Origin: Daldinia sp. FL1419
Lineage: Eukaryota; Ascomycota; Sordariomycetes; Xylariales; Hypoxylaceae
DNA length: 58,209 bases
Direction: 5' to 3'
Assembly: GCA_025201765.1 (NCBI GenBank)
Contig: MU623513.1
Location: 1-58,209, forward strand
The position numbers and the translations under genes are program-made. Each line of letters begins with the position of its first letter. Position 1 is the stretch's first letter. The notes below the pieces were generated by a model. That model ran no database searches, was not told the origin of the DNA, and saw only the letters and a program-made list of their open reading frames with translations. Of this stretch, positions 1-13,200 are shown piece after piece.

Positions 1-605
1 TAATATATATTAAAAATAAACTAATCTTTTATATTATTAATAAAATTATATTATTTTAAATAATAAAATTCTTTAAAAATATAATAGTAAAATATATATA
101 AAATATATTAAAAATAATATGGATTAATAATTATTTTAAATTATCCAATAATTTAATATTTAATACTAATATCAATTTTATAGTTAATAAATTTATTTTA
201 AATGTAAAAATATTATTAATATTTATTAAAAAAATATCTATTAAAATATATAATTTAATTAAAAAGGTTAAACAATATTATAACCTATTATAATAAATAT
301 ATGAAATAATATTAGAAGATTTTTAAGGTACCTAAACCAATATCTATCACATTTTATAAATAACTATAAAAATTATTAATAATATAGTAAGATTAAATGA
401 TTTAATACTAATGTTATTCATATTTAAAACATACCCAAAATTAATAAATAATTCACTACCCTTTCCTTTTATTACTATTTAAATTATAATTATTAAAAAA
501 ATAATAAATAAAATTTATAAACTTAAAACTAAATAATAAATTAATAATACTTTAAATATGAAAAATAAACCAAATATATTAAATACATTAAACCTATTTT
601 TTTAA
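1..605. other. AT-rich RIP-type sequence, left edge
   Basis: Almost pure A and T with very few CG dinucleotides and stop codons in all frames. It lies directly upstream of the readable copia remnant, so it may hold the element's earlier integrase part, but I cannot align it to anything. No gene is supported. Confidence 0.7.
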
Positions 606-2540
606 TCTGAAATATATATTTATTGTGAGAATAATGGTTGGATTAATCTTTATAAATTAATTATTTAAAATAGTAAAATTTATACTATTAAAATAAATAA
701 AAAATTAATTAATTTTAAAATTATAATTATAAAATTATATTTTTATAATAAATTTATATATATTTTAAATTTTATTAATAAAAATTTCAATTATAAATAT
801 AATAATAATAATAAATATATTTCCAAAATTAAAGTACTTATAATAAAATAATCACAAGAATAACCTTTTAGAAATAAGAATAGATCTTAACCAACAAATT
901 TTTATAATATAATTTACTTATTTTTTAAGGAAATAATTAATATGAAATTATTATTATAGTTATATTAAAAAAAGAAGATCACTACCTTAGACTGATTGTT
1001 TGAAGCGGTGGATACACAGGAGATTGAAGGATTCATTGGATAAAGAATATTTTTATTCAAGAAGTATGATAAAATGAAATATAAGAATATTTAATTATTT
1101 AAATTATAAATTATTTATAAAATTAAAGGTAAAAGTATTGATAAATTATATAAAAAATTACAATTTATTATTTAAAATTATAATAATAAAAAGAAAAAAA
1201 AAATATTTATATAATTATTTACAATTTAATATTTTAATTAATAAATTATTATTACATTTATTTTATTTTTATAGTAATGAATTAAGGGAATAATTATATA
1301 ATTTTGTAATATTATATAAATATATATTTAATTAAATATCAACTTAAACTGTATTATTATTGTTATATCACTTAAAAAATTTAAAGATTATTTTTTTAAA
1401 AATATTATAATAATTATTATAAAATTACTTTATAAAATAGTTAAAATTAATATATATTAGTAAGTAATTTATTTTAAACATTATTGTAAGAAATTTTTTA
1501 TAATTATATTAATTTATAATTTATATTTTTTAATTTCAGAATTATTTGATTGATTTGGTTTGATTGGGATGCAAATTAACGATATATTTGGAATATTAAA
1601 TAAAATATTTAACAAATTAAAAGAAGACAAAATAAAAAAAGTTAGATTTAAGGTAAAATCTAAATTATATTTTAGTAAAAATACCTTACTAATATTTAAC
1701 AATTATATTATTTTAATTAATAATAACAGTAATATTTATTTACATTAGAAAAAATAAGGTAAAAAAATTACATTAATTCAGAACAGAAAGGACGATATTA
1801 TTTAACAATATATATAATAATAAGTCTGTAACGCTTATATTGTTTCTGTTTGTTAATTCAAAATAATATTTAATATATATGAAGTAATTTAACATAAAGA
1901 ATCTGGAAAAATTGAAGTTAATAAATTCAATAAATATTTTTAATGGTAGTTAAATAATTTATTACAAGAACTTTAATATATTAAATTGGATTTTATTATA
2001 ATAAAAATCTTTATATTTATTGATAGATTATTTGTGAATAATAAGGATTTTAATTTTTAAATTAATTATAAAATCTTTATTATTAATAAAATTATAACGG
2101 ATAAATTATTTATTATAATTAATAATTTAATTCATTAAAATTTTATAAAATATAAACAAATTATTTAAAGTATTTTAACGAGTGAAATTTATGTTATAAT
2201 ATATGGTGTAGATATAGTTATTGTAATTGGGATAATAGTAATATTTATATTTGATAAGTTTCAACTCCTTGCAATACCTATAATTGTGTGTACTGACTTA
2301 TTTTTATTCTATAAATATCTTATTAAGCTTGGAACGATAAAGGAGAAATGATTGATGATTGATATCATATCACTCCGATAGTCTTACGAACGGCAAGAAA
2401 TTAGCAATATATGATAGATTTACGGATAAAATAATCCAACTGATGTAATAATGAAATCTAATATTAATAAAGCCTTTACGACATTTATTAATATTAATTG
2501 TCTTATATTAAGATTATAGGGTTGGGTTAAATAAACCTAA
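606..2540 (+). mobile_element. Degenerate Ty1/copia retrotransposon (integrase end, RT, RNase H)
   Basis: Conceptual translation with stops and frame changes follows fungal Ty1/copia Pol in the correct order. Around 606-830 it resembles the integrase C-terminal stretch (..YxYCENNGWxxLYKL..). Around 1005-1170 it resembles the start of the reverse transcriptase (FEAxDxQEIEGFI, then KYDKMKYK). At 1520-1800 the IGMQxxD segment of late RT is readable. At 2200-2460 the RNase H end reads CTDLF..KLGTIKEK, then LMIDIISLR, SYERQEISNI, and NNPTDVIMKSN. It closes with a GWVK stretch near 2520. Stops fall where the family has Arg, Gln or Trp (KEK-stop-LMID, LR-stop-SYE), as C-to-T and G-to-A mutation would produce. 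Family assignment is from memory of fungal copia proteins. The element is clearly non-functional, and LTR ends were not found. Confidence 0.85.
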
Positions 2541-5175
2541 ATAATATGAATAATATTGATTATTTCCCTTAATTAATTTAATAATTTGAATAAACGAACA
2601 AATATAGTTTCTAAAAAAGAAAGAATTATTAAATGGGATTATATATTATTATATATTTTAGAATAATTAATTATTACGTTTTCGAACAAAATTTAAATCA
2701 TTAATTTGTAAATTTTTATTTTTCATTTGTTAATAAATTTTCTTTAGTTATTTTTGTGTATTTTTAATAACATTTTTATTAATAGGATATATTTAATTTT
2801 GAAATATCTCGGATTATTGATATTAATCTTAATAATTGTTAATTTACAATATTATAATATTGCTTATTCTATTGGAACATTAATTTAACGTTTTTTAGAA
2901 TGCGAATTTATATTATTTTATAAAAAGGTTATTGGTTAGTTTAGTGTAGGTAGGAATAAAAGGAGGATTACGGAAAAAAATTAATTTTAATATATTTAAA
3001 AGTTTAAAATTGTAACCTTAATTAGCGTTTATTAATATTATATGATTTTGTAAGAAAAGAAAAAGTTATTAGTGTGGGAATATTGGTTATATGATTATAG
3101 TGGTACAAACCCACTTTAATCTTATATTTAACTTTACGTATTTTAATCTCCGATTAAAATACGTTTTTTTTTAAAACAACCATTTTTACTGAATTGATAC
3201 GAATACCCTTATTTTTATTATTATATGCAATGGTACCTTATCTATCTAACATTATATAAAAAATTAATTAATAAAGAAATTATTAACAATTTATTTTTTA
3301 ATATATAAGATTAGGGTTATAAATTGCAGTATATATTTGGTAATATTAAAATATTTAAAAAAATAATATTATTAAGGGGTAATATAATGGTATAAATAGG
3401 TTTATAAAATTGGGAATAAATAATAATATTAATATTTATATAATTATTAATGTGATTAACCAATAATAAATTAGGGAGATCTTATGTGATAAAGGCAAAT
3501 TCCTTTTTTTTTTTTTAGTGTATACATTTGGAAAATATCTATCCATTTACAATATTGCGTTATTTTAGATTATAAGGATATTAATCTTATTAGTAAAAAA
3601 TAATATAAATAGGTTAAAAAATGGCTTTAAATATATTAATATGAAAAGTGTTAATAAATCTTATAGGGATTAATCATATTTATTTAATAAATAATAAGGG
3701 TTATTTTATTAAAAGATTAATAATTCTTAATATAATATTAAAGGAGAGAAATTTAGATTATATTATTATTATAAATATTAAAAAAGGCTATTATAATTTA
3801 GAAATTAATTATTACAAATATAACAATTTAATTTAATTAATTGGGAATTAATAATACTAAATTATACAATTTCTTCACCATCATCATCCAAATCCTAAAG
3901 GAATCCAAAATCCTTAGGCATATCTCCAAAACTTATAATTGAACTATTATTTTATTTATTATTATATTTACTATAATAACCTTCTTCTAGGGGATTATAA
4001 AAATTGTTGGGGTAGGGGTTAAAATTATTATAACCTAAATTATAATTTTTGTAATAGGTTTAATTTTAAATAAATTAAATTAAATAATATTATTAATATC
4101 TATATTTATAACCATAATTATAATTATTTGGTTAAATTGGGAATTAAATTAATTATTAAGCCAGTTATTAAAGGGCCTTCTACTTCTAATTATAATACAA
4201 TATTTATTAATATTATAATAATTGCTAAGGTTGTTGATATATTTGGGCTAATAATTGATATAACAGATGATAGGAGGGTAGCACTCTTTGGTTCTACTAA
4301 TAAGGAATTATAGGCGTAGGGGTTTATTATTATTGCTATTATTATTATTACTATTAATATTATTAATAATAAGGGTAAAATAATCCATATCTTCCATATT
4401 AAGGATAATTATAGTTGCTATATTTATAAAAAAGGTTTTAACCATATTATTATTAATAGGGTTAATATTAATTAATATTATTATAATTATTAGAATATTA
4501 AAAAAATTATTTATTATGGCAATATTATCTAAAAGATTTTTTATATCTTTTATAATTTCTAAAAATTTAGGGATATTTACTCATAATTACTTTTTATAGG
4601 ATTAACTTACATTAATCAATTTAGGTAATAAATTACTTAATAATAATATTAAAAATTAAACATTTTAATTATATCTAAATATTATTATTAAAATTATTAA
4701 ATATCATTAAAAATTAATTAAAATAAGGTAGATTATAATCCTTAACATTATAAATATATATATTAATATACTTACACATGTTCTTTTTTTATTATAAGTC
4801 CAATAATATAAACAAATATTTTAATAGATTATTTTATATAACAAAATCTTCCTTTTTAAATTTATTTATAAAGATTACTTTAATTTCTATTATTATATTT
4901 TATTATAAAATTTTTTTTTTAAATTTATAAATTTTATAATAAACTAATTTTATACCTTTCTTTATAAATATATTATTTAAATTATTTTAATAACTTTTTT
5001 ATTATGGGTTTTAATTATTTTAATGAAATAATTGATAAAGGTATGGATATTAAAGTAAATTATATATTTACTAAATATATAAAATCCAAATCTTTATATA
5101 TCCTTATTATTAGGATTAAAATAACCTATTTTTTTAGGTTTAAGGGTATTAAAATGGGTGGAAAGAATAGGATTG
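2541..5175. other. AT-rich block after the copia relic; possible second retroelement scrap
   Basis: Very AT-rich sequence with few CG pairs. About 3648-3836 (+) is open for 62 codons and reads NIKKGYYNLEINYYKYNNLI, which loosely resembles the LDLxxGYxQIxI segment of Ty3/gypsy reverse transcriptases. That match is weak and short. The 61-codon frame at 4128-4313 is not recognised. A copia LTR would be expected just after 2540, but I could not delimit one. No functional gene is supported. Confidence 0.55.
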
Positions 5176-5480
5176 TTATAATTGTTATTTTTGTTATTAT
5201 TATTATTATTATTATTGTTCTATTAATAATTATGGTTATTATTCTATTAATAGTTATAATTGTTATCTTATTAACAACCATAATTATTGTTTTATTAGTG
5301 TTTATAATTATTATTTTATTATTAATTATAATTATTATTTTAGTAGTAATTACAATTATTATCTTAATAATAATTATAATTATTATTCTAATAATAATTA
5401 TAATTATTATTTTATTAACAATTATAATTATTATTTTATTGGTAATTATAATTATTATTAACTATATTAACTTACAGGGC
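5176..5480 (+). repeat. 24-bp AT-rich minisatellite
   Basis: About twelve imperfect copies of a 24-base unit of the form ATAATTATTATTTTATTAACAATT follow each other without gaps; the last eight units, from about 5280, align cleanly. Unit period, not just base bias, is visible because the ATAATTATTATT core recurs every 24 bases with a variable tail (TTATTAACAATT, TTATTGGTAATT, CTAATAATAATT). The run is open in one frame (5004-5501) and would encode only Ile/Leu/Val, so that frame is a by-product of the repeat and not a gene. Confidence 0.8.
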
Positions 5481-7089
5481 TTTGATAAAAATATGTATTA
5501 AGGTATTAATATTATTACCAAATTATTTTGGAAGGGAATCACATTTTATAAAAGGGCTACTACTGCTAGTGTTTCTATTAGCAAAATTTGCCTATCCTAA
5601 AAACATTTAGGGTTAGGTAAATAAGAACTCTTAATTATCTTTAAATTTATTAGATAGGTTAGGTTATTTAGGTTTAAAAATTGGGGTGGATTTTTAAATA
5701 TTGGTATTTGCTGGTTGAGATAACCTAACCCAGTGTTGCTGTTAGGGTTGAGGAGGCTGAGGAGGCTAAGGAGGCTGAAGAGATTAGGTAAGCCATTAAT
5801 GCTAATAATTTTGAAAGGCTTATGAAGATTAATCTCCCTTAGAAAACCTAATTTACAATTTAATTATTATTTTTTTAATTTTAATAAATAAAAAATTATA
5901 ATTATTATTAGTAAGGGAGAAAAAAAAATTATTATTAAAGTTTAAGAAGGGGATTTTTATTATAATATTTTAAATACCTTAGGTTAAAAAATTTATTAAT
6001 TATTTTTTAATTAAAGGTAAATTAAAATTAGAATTAAAATTTTAATTAAATAAAGTTTAAAAAAACCTAATTAAGTTTTTTAGGGTTTAGGAATTTTTAA
6101 CAAAATTATATCCAATATAAAATAATAATTCCTAATTAAAATAGAAGGGTAATAATTTATTAAAAATAAATAAATTAATTTTTTGTAAATATAAGGTAAT
6201 AAATATAAAATTAATTAAAAAAATTTATGGAATAATAAGAATAATTGGTAAAAATAATTCTTTTAAAGATGAATGGATTATAAAATTAAAGGGAACTATT
6301 AATAATAAAGGTTAAAATTATTCTGAAAAAGATTAAAACACTTCCTATAATTCTTTATATTTCAGGTAATTCTTTCTCCACCTTTTTAACTAATTCTTAA
6401 AAGTTCTTTTTTTTTCAAATTATTTAATAAAAAAGATTATTTATTTAAAATTATTATTATATAATTTAAAAATTAAAATTTAATCAATAATTAATAATAA
6501 TTAAAAAAGGATTACCTAAATAAAATTTAAATTTATTAAAATAATAAATTTAATAAAATAATATTAAATACATCTAAATTATAACAACTAATAAATTAAA
6601 TATATTACCACTTTAAATATATAAAAAAAAAAAATAAATATAAAAATAAAAGATTAAATAAGATAAAATTTTTACTTATAAAATTATAAATTTTAATAAA
6701 ATTATTTATAAATTTTACTTAATTAATAAATAAATAATAATAATTTAAATATTCTAAAATAATTAAATTATTTGATATAAGTTTTTTACTTATATATAAT
6801 TTATTAAAATAAAAGAAAAATAATTTAATATAACTTTTTTTACAATGGTTATTATGGTATATAAGCCTATTTTGAATAAATAAAGCATATTAATAAGATT
6901 AGTTGGTAGCATAAAATTAAAAATAATTAAAAAAGATTACAAATAAAAATAAAGAATAAAAATAAAATAAAAGAAAATGATTTAATTGGTTTATTGCTAT
7001 AAAGGGTTAAAGTTAAAACTATTAACTATTAAATATATGTATATAAATTTAATATGATTATTTTAAAATTCTAACTATGTTACAAATGT
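5481..7089. other. AT-rich block to the isochore boundary
   Basis: Degenerate AT-rich DNA. A short GAGGCTGAG-type tandem (about 5746-5785, coding for Glu/Ala if read) is the only clear local pattern. Composition changes abruptly at about 7085-7100, where GC-containing sequence (GGCCTTGTGGGCCC) begins. No gene is seen. Confidence 0.6.
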
Positions 7090-8314
7090 AATCCAAATGG
7101 TTTTATATAGGCCTTGTGGGCCCTCACGTGACTACTAGGGTCTAGGGTCAGGGCTAGGGCCTGTGGGCCCTTATCTGTCATATGACACTACCACCCTTAC
7201 GATAGGCGCCTCATGCAGCTACAGTAACACCCTAGATCCCTAACAGCCGGTCCCAAATTTCTTAACTTTGTTACACTCACCCTCACCTTCCATTATCACC
7301 ATCTCTCTTTTTCTTTACCCTCCTTCGCTACATCAAACTGTCAAACCAAACACAACTATTCCAAGGGTCCAGAACATCAGCCCACATATCCACATATTCT
7401 ATTCTCCTCCTTCCCCAAATAGTACTATACTGTCTTATTAATTCCGCCTAATCTACAGCTCCGCCAACATGGACTTGGAAATGCAGGTAGCCATGTCCAT
7501 TTCGGCTTCATAAGCGTAACCCTGCTTCGTCTACATGCTTCTACTATACCTTAGTAACCTTCACGAATCACATTTCGTAAGAGGCTTACTGCTATACATC
7601 CGAACGTAGTACCGTATCTCCTTCGCTCCAAAATATGACTTCCTCGGTACCAAGACTAGGTAGCTACCAAAGATGTCAAAGATACCAAACGTTCTAAGAG
7701 CAAGGCTGCCCTCACCATTACTGGTGGGAAGCGGGAAGCGGGAAGCTCTGATCCCTGTTTGATACCGTTTGTATGCACGTAGAGTTGTTAACCATGGCTC
7801 TCATTAACGGACGAATCAACCAAGTGGCCTATCTGGTACTTCCCCCTTTGGGCCTGGGGATTCAACTAAGCGTGGTCTTTTGGACTATGTGAGACCATGG
7901 CCACACGGACATGTGCCTCGACTCCGGGACGACCGTTTAGAGAGCTGCTATGATTTAACTACGGCTGTGTCCGTTCACTTTTCCTCCCTGAGCCAAGAAG
8001 GATTGCGTTGAGAGTAGTTTACAGATTACGTCCCCCTCCAAGGTGTCCGACCTATTAGCTGATTCTCTTCATCCTTTGAGAGATCCTGATATCAGTTAAC
8101 TTTTCTCCACTCGGTCCCGATCTACTCTACTTGGGTACCTTCAACAAAGCTGTGCCTTGATAGAGACGCGTACTCGCGTATAGTGCACTGACAGCACATC
8201 ATATCATTGTTATTTTATAAAAGTCCATCTTCCTTGTTAGTTTCCTCGAGGGGTTCCATCCCTAAGCTCAGTCCATCTCTCCATAATTCTGAGGCTATCA
8301 TCACATCTACAACC
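7090..8314. other. Boundary region between AT block and ferric reductase gene
   Basis: Ordinary base composition. Two near-copies of a GGCC(T)TGTGGGCCCT motif lie at 7112-7172. A possible tiny spliced frame (7469-7486 joined to 7660-7782) would encode about 46 residues rich in Lys/Ser (KDVKDTKRSKSKAALTITGG) with a GT-AG intron; support is weak and no family is recognised. A GGGAAGC triplet repeat sits at about 7727-7746. The rest probably contains the promoter and 5' UTR of the downstream gene. Confidence 0.4.
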
Positions 8315-10282
8315 ATGAGTACGCCAACAAACGGCTCGGCGTCGGCGGCAGCATCTGAGTCCGCTGCCGCTGCAGCTGCAGCAGCTGCTGCTGAAGAGGC
8401 GTTCTATGCATACATAGAAGAACGACAAGTTAGAAACGCAAAAGTTTTAATATACTACGCAGCCGGACTAAGTTCCCTCATCGGTGTTTTCATTATTGCC
8501 CACTGGTTCCGTATAATAGCAGTCAAGCTCGGGTGGTCTCGCAACCCGATACTCTTACCTTTCGTCGCTATATCAAGGTGAGTATCTTTACCGCAAGATA
8601 TAGGTCCACTCCTAATATGTATTTTTCTTAGGGTATGCAGGAGACTATTTATTCAGAGTCTACCTGGTGTGACTTCTATCGGACATGCTGCTCTAGTGAC
8701 CGGCTATGTTGCTCTTAACGTTCTATTCAGCTTCTGGAACATCGATTATAGTATGGCTACCGACTTATGTTCTCGATTCGGCTGGTTAGTCCCTGTGATA
8801 TATCGCATCTACCTACTGTGCTAACATGTGACAGGATGGCGTCTGGAAATATGGTCCTAGTAGTCTTTCTCGCATTGAAGAACACCCCTTTGGCTATCTT
8901 AACGGCCTATTCCTATGAACGGCTCAACATTTTACATCAAATCGCAGGATACACCACATTGATATATACCATCTTACACGCCTGCATCTACACTGCCTAC
9001 TTTTTCAATGAGGGAGCGGTATACATTCTCCAGCTCGATATTGTTACAGCGGGCATTATCCTCGGATTTGCCCTGCTCTTTTCCGTACTCGCCGCCACGA
9101 TCCTGAGGCGCTACCAGTATGAGCTCTTCTATATTATACACGTAGCGCTTTTCATCGTTATCGTCGTCACTTTGGGCCTGCACCGTCCAAACTTCAACCC
9201 CGATAAGACTTTATACGCAACCGTGATTATCGGTGCTTTATGGTTCGCCGACCGCCTAATCCGGTTTTGTCGGCTCGCGTATAATAGCATCAACAACGAG
9301 GCAAATGTCTTCGCCCTTCCGAATGGCGGCACTAGGATAGTACTCAAGAAGCCTCTCCTCCGCGCCCGGCCTGGAAAGCATTGCTACGTCTGGCTCCCGG
9401 GGATTCGTCCTTTTGAGACTCACCCTTTCACAATTGTATCTAGTGAACCGATGGAGCTCGTCGTCAATACTTATAGCGGATTTACCAAATCTCTCCACAA
9501 GTATGCGCTAAACAATCCCGGGGCAAGTCTTAAGGTCTCGGTGGAAGGTCCCTATGGTACATTACCAGACCCTATGGATTTTGATAGGGTTGTTTTAGTC
9601 GCAGGCGGCTCCGGTGCTACGTTTACATTCGGGATGGCGACCGATATGCTAGGACGGATGCCTGAAAATTCTAAACAGCGAATCGACTTTATCTGGGCCG
9701 TCAAAGGTCATGGTAGGTGAATGTACCTTTATCGAGATTCACAAGAATGCTAATTCAGATCCAGAAAATTTAACGTGGTTTACGCAACACCTGCAATATC
9801 TCAGCAACCACGTCCACTCTTCAAAAATTGCCCTGAAGCTTCATCTTACTAGATTTGCACCCACATCATCTAGCAATCAGGATGATTCTATGGAACGACG
9901 CTCCGCATCGATTATGTCTACAGACACAAAACCATCACCCATCGATAAGGACGCTGAACACCCGGCGCGCAGCGCTCCTGGTTCTTCAGCCGCGACTCGA
10001 TACGAGTCGGACAGAGATGAAGAAAAGGATTTAGACGCAACACGACGTATAGAAACCCCATCAGCAGGGACAAGCACAGCAATGTTACCCATCAGTCATG
10101 GCCGGCCTGACACAGAGGCCGAAATCAGAGCTGTGTTAACATCTCTGAGCAGGGATCAACGAGTCCTTATTGCTGCTTGCGGACCTAATAGCTTGATTAA
10201 GATGGTTCGTGATATTGGAGCCAGCTGCATCAGGGTTGATGGGCCCGCAGTTGAGGTTCACTGCGAACAGTTTGGTTGGTGA
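8315..10282 (+). CDS. Ferric reductase-like transmembrane flavocytochrome
   Basis: Exons 8315-8577, 8632-8784, 8835-9712 and 9759-10282 give about 605 residues, usual for fungal FRE proteins. The chosen ATG lies in CAACCATGA; no earlier in-frame ATG was found. After a Ser/Ala-rich N terminus come several membrane segments. Two HX13H pairs (His173/187 and His241/255) are the expected ligands of two haems. HPFT (about 335) is the FAD-binding motif, GPYG (about 377) and GGSG (about 396) bind NADPH, and CGP (572-574) is near the C terminus. The protein should move electrons from NADPH through FAD and haem across the membrane to reduce Fe(III) or Cu(II). A polar low-complexity insert of about 85 residues splits the NADPH domain. 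NADPH oxidase is less likely given length and motifs. It lies 1.2 kb from the AT-rich block. Confidence 0.92.
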
Positions 10283-13200
10283 TCTACGGTTTGCGTACGA
10301 CTGTCACGAGAAAAGGATCTTTTTTTGGTTACGCTTCGTTGAAATACCTACGATGATCTAGTTTCATCCATGTTCTTTGGGATAGATGGCGCAATCGGAT
10401 ATATCACCTTACACCAGCTATCAGCTAGGATCTAAGGAGGCGTTTACTGGAATTCGTACTACGATGATCGATCTACATAGACACCGACACGTCATGTGTC
10501 TCTTAGCACGGTTACAAATATACCAGATTTACATACCACTATAGTGTTACCAGTTTCGAACAGAAATTGATATCAGTAACTAGAAGTCCGACATACTTCT
10601 CGAAGGCCCGATGTATTTGTGAATCTAGCCCTGACCATCGCTGGGGAATAAGACAAGTCTATCCCACATCTGTGGAGCACACATTAGCACGTCAGCGATC
10701 TGCAACCGAGTATCCATCGCTGCGCATTCTTGACATGCCTCATTGGTAAGCTCTTTTACGACCCCAGCGCAACATTGAACGCCAGTCGGGCCGCTCCCCT
10801 ATTACCAATGGATTACATAGCTCACATCTGTTTAGGAAACTAGACCTTGATCCTAGTCTTTCTTGATAACAGGAGCCGTGGTCGCTACCACTATATCAGA
10901 TTGCGTTGTATCAATCGGAGATCATTTTTCCATGGCTGAACATGCTACACGCCCGCCAAGTCGACGAAAACTACCTATATTACCTACCCAACGTAGTAGA
11001 TGAGCCGCAGGGTAGGTTCACTACACCTAGACAAGCATAAAAATCATCTTATCGTATCATCCAATCAGAGTCGCAAACGGCTACGTTCAAGACATACGCA
11101 TATAAATGTGAGGGGCTACCTTAATGACGAGCATGAGCGTGGGGGGACGCCCTTCTATCAGTGGCTGGCTGCATGGCTACCTATGTACGGCGCAGGCAAT
11201 TAAGACAAGACGGAACAGTCCCAACACCGGGACTCGTCTTAGTCCCATGCACGTTATACTCCTGCATGCCGTGTCGGCATCAAACGAGGATGCCTTCTTC
11301 TTACGGGCGAGCCAAGACCAAAACGACCATTTCTAGTAACAGACCATGACGAAGCTTCTGACACTCCCGATCCCTCGGTAACAACCCAAAATAGGTTGGC
11401 GGTGCGCCCTTACGCCGGTGTGAGCTCTTGTGACGAACACCATTGCAGAAAAAAATTTCTTTTTCTTCATCGATGTGTTTGAAAAGGGACCTTTTGTTCT
11501 ATTTTGCCCCGCGCCAGGTCCTTCTGTCCTACCCAACCCGGGCTTGGCCCCGACCTGTCATTGACTGGCCGGCGAATCCTCTGCTTGGGCGGCTGACAGG
11601 ATTGCAATCCCAGCGCGGAGCTATCCGGACATATAAACACCAGCTATAACAACCAGAACTAATGTGATAAAAAAGAAGAAGAGGAATTGCGCGCGCGCGA
11701 ATGCCGTTGAGGATAGAGGAAAGGGAGGGTGTTCGGCAATCCTGGTCCGCGCAACGGTGACGACGCGGGTTGGGCTTACATGAGAATCTTATATCCCCAC
11801 GACTACCACGACGCACCTATCGGCGCGGGCCCCAGAAGCCTCGCTGTCCCGCGATTGCGCGGACAGGCGTGTGACGAGAGAGACACCTGCAGCAAACAGT
11901 CTGGAGATCGGGCACCGGAATCCGTGCGCCCCGAACTATCTACGGCTCACGATGGGGAGGGTCTAGAAAGTCCAAGTCGCCGCCATTAGACGTGATAGCG
12001 GCGTCGAGGCCGTATTCTGTTTCCCCGAGGTTCTCGGTGTGTGAAGTGGTGTGGAGGCTATCAACGGGTGCGCATGTGTGTGCTACGGCTTCATGAATTT
12101 GGTTTTGTCTATATTGGACACACGGCAAGCTGCTTCAATAACATCCTACTTTTCATATAACATGGCCCAATTCCATAGATTATTCAAACCTCATGACATC
12201 GTCTATATCCCTTCTGTCTATCCTGTTTGGAGGCCTCACTTTCCACGTGCTTGTTCTTCCATGCGTACCCTACCCTTGATGACAACAGCGTGTCTCGATT
12301 TACAGAAATGTATAGTGCACTATATCGTTACTAGTTAGGACGTCTTAATGCATTCGCTGTCACCCAAGCCAGATGCGCCTCTATGCCACTGGGCGAGCCA
12401 AGAGATTCCACGCATGAGCAGGACGTTTGGGAATTACTCATCCCTAGTTGGCCGCGGGGCCGTGATTCGTCCCACGGGCGACGAGGTTTGATCTCTTGGC
12501 AAGCCACGTTCGACTCCATAATCTAACACACCGATGCTTATCTCGACCAGTTTGGTGCACGTTTGCATGGCAGATAGAAAAATTTGACTATAGTCCGGCG
12601 TGGCTTGTACGACCATTACGCACCGGGCTCGTCAGAAGGCCGCGTCAGACCCCTTGGAGTGGCTGTCGGGCCAAGAAACACGCTAGAATGCAGGCATTTT
12701 TGCCATCGACATGACCCGTGCGTTGCGGGTAGGTATCGTAGAATAGCTAGCTACCCATCCCAATTCCTTGGGCTTGGGTATGGATATTGTGGCCATGGTG
12801 GATGATCCATCATTCTTGGCTGGCGGAAATAAATGCTATTTACCTGCCCCATTTCCGAGACCGCCGGGCTGATTCGGAGAATTGTTGGGTCTCTAAAACC
12901 GATGCGCTGGATAGAGAGAGTCGCGACGGCTTCGTATTAAGTATTGCACTCCGCTTTCTACATCGACGTCTCGAAAAACGTCAAGCGTTGCGGGTATGGC
13001 GATTTGCTACGTGTTTCAAACACTAGACTTAGAACCAGTAGTTTAAGAAATTAGGATCCGATATATCCACGGGCGGAGTATGGGAATCATGGCCGCCCGT
13101 GCCTCTTTGAGTTTTCTTTCTTCATGTTTTAAGTCTCGATGCCATTGGCTATAAGGGAGGCTATAAGCGTATCAACTTACCTACCCCTATTCGCCTCCTA

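Noticed and set aside
5004..5501. A 165-codon frame of almost only Ile, Leu and Val
   Set aside because: It is a translation of the 24-bp AT-rich tandem repeat, not a membrane protein gene.
7126..7172. TAGGGTC/TAGGGC repeats suggesting an interstitial telomere
   Set aside because: The units are not TTAGGG, are only a few copies long and are irregular.
8207..8314. Upstream extension of the ferric reductase frame
   Set aside because: It opens at a TTG, not an ATG. The first ATG in frame is 8315, in good context.
11529..11816. 95-codon minus-strand frame in the gene-poor region
   Set aside because: It overlaps frames of similar size on the other strand, has no recognisable motif and no supporting splice structure.
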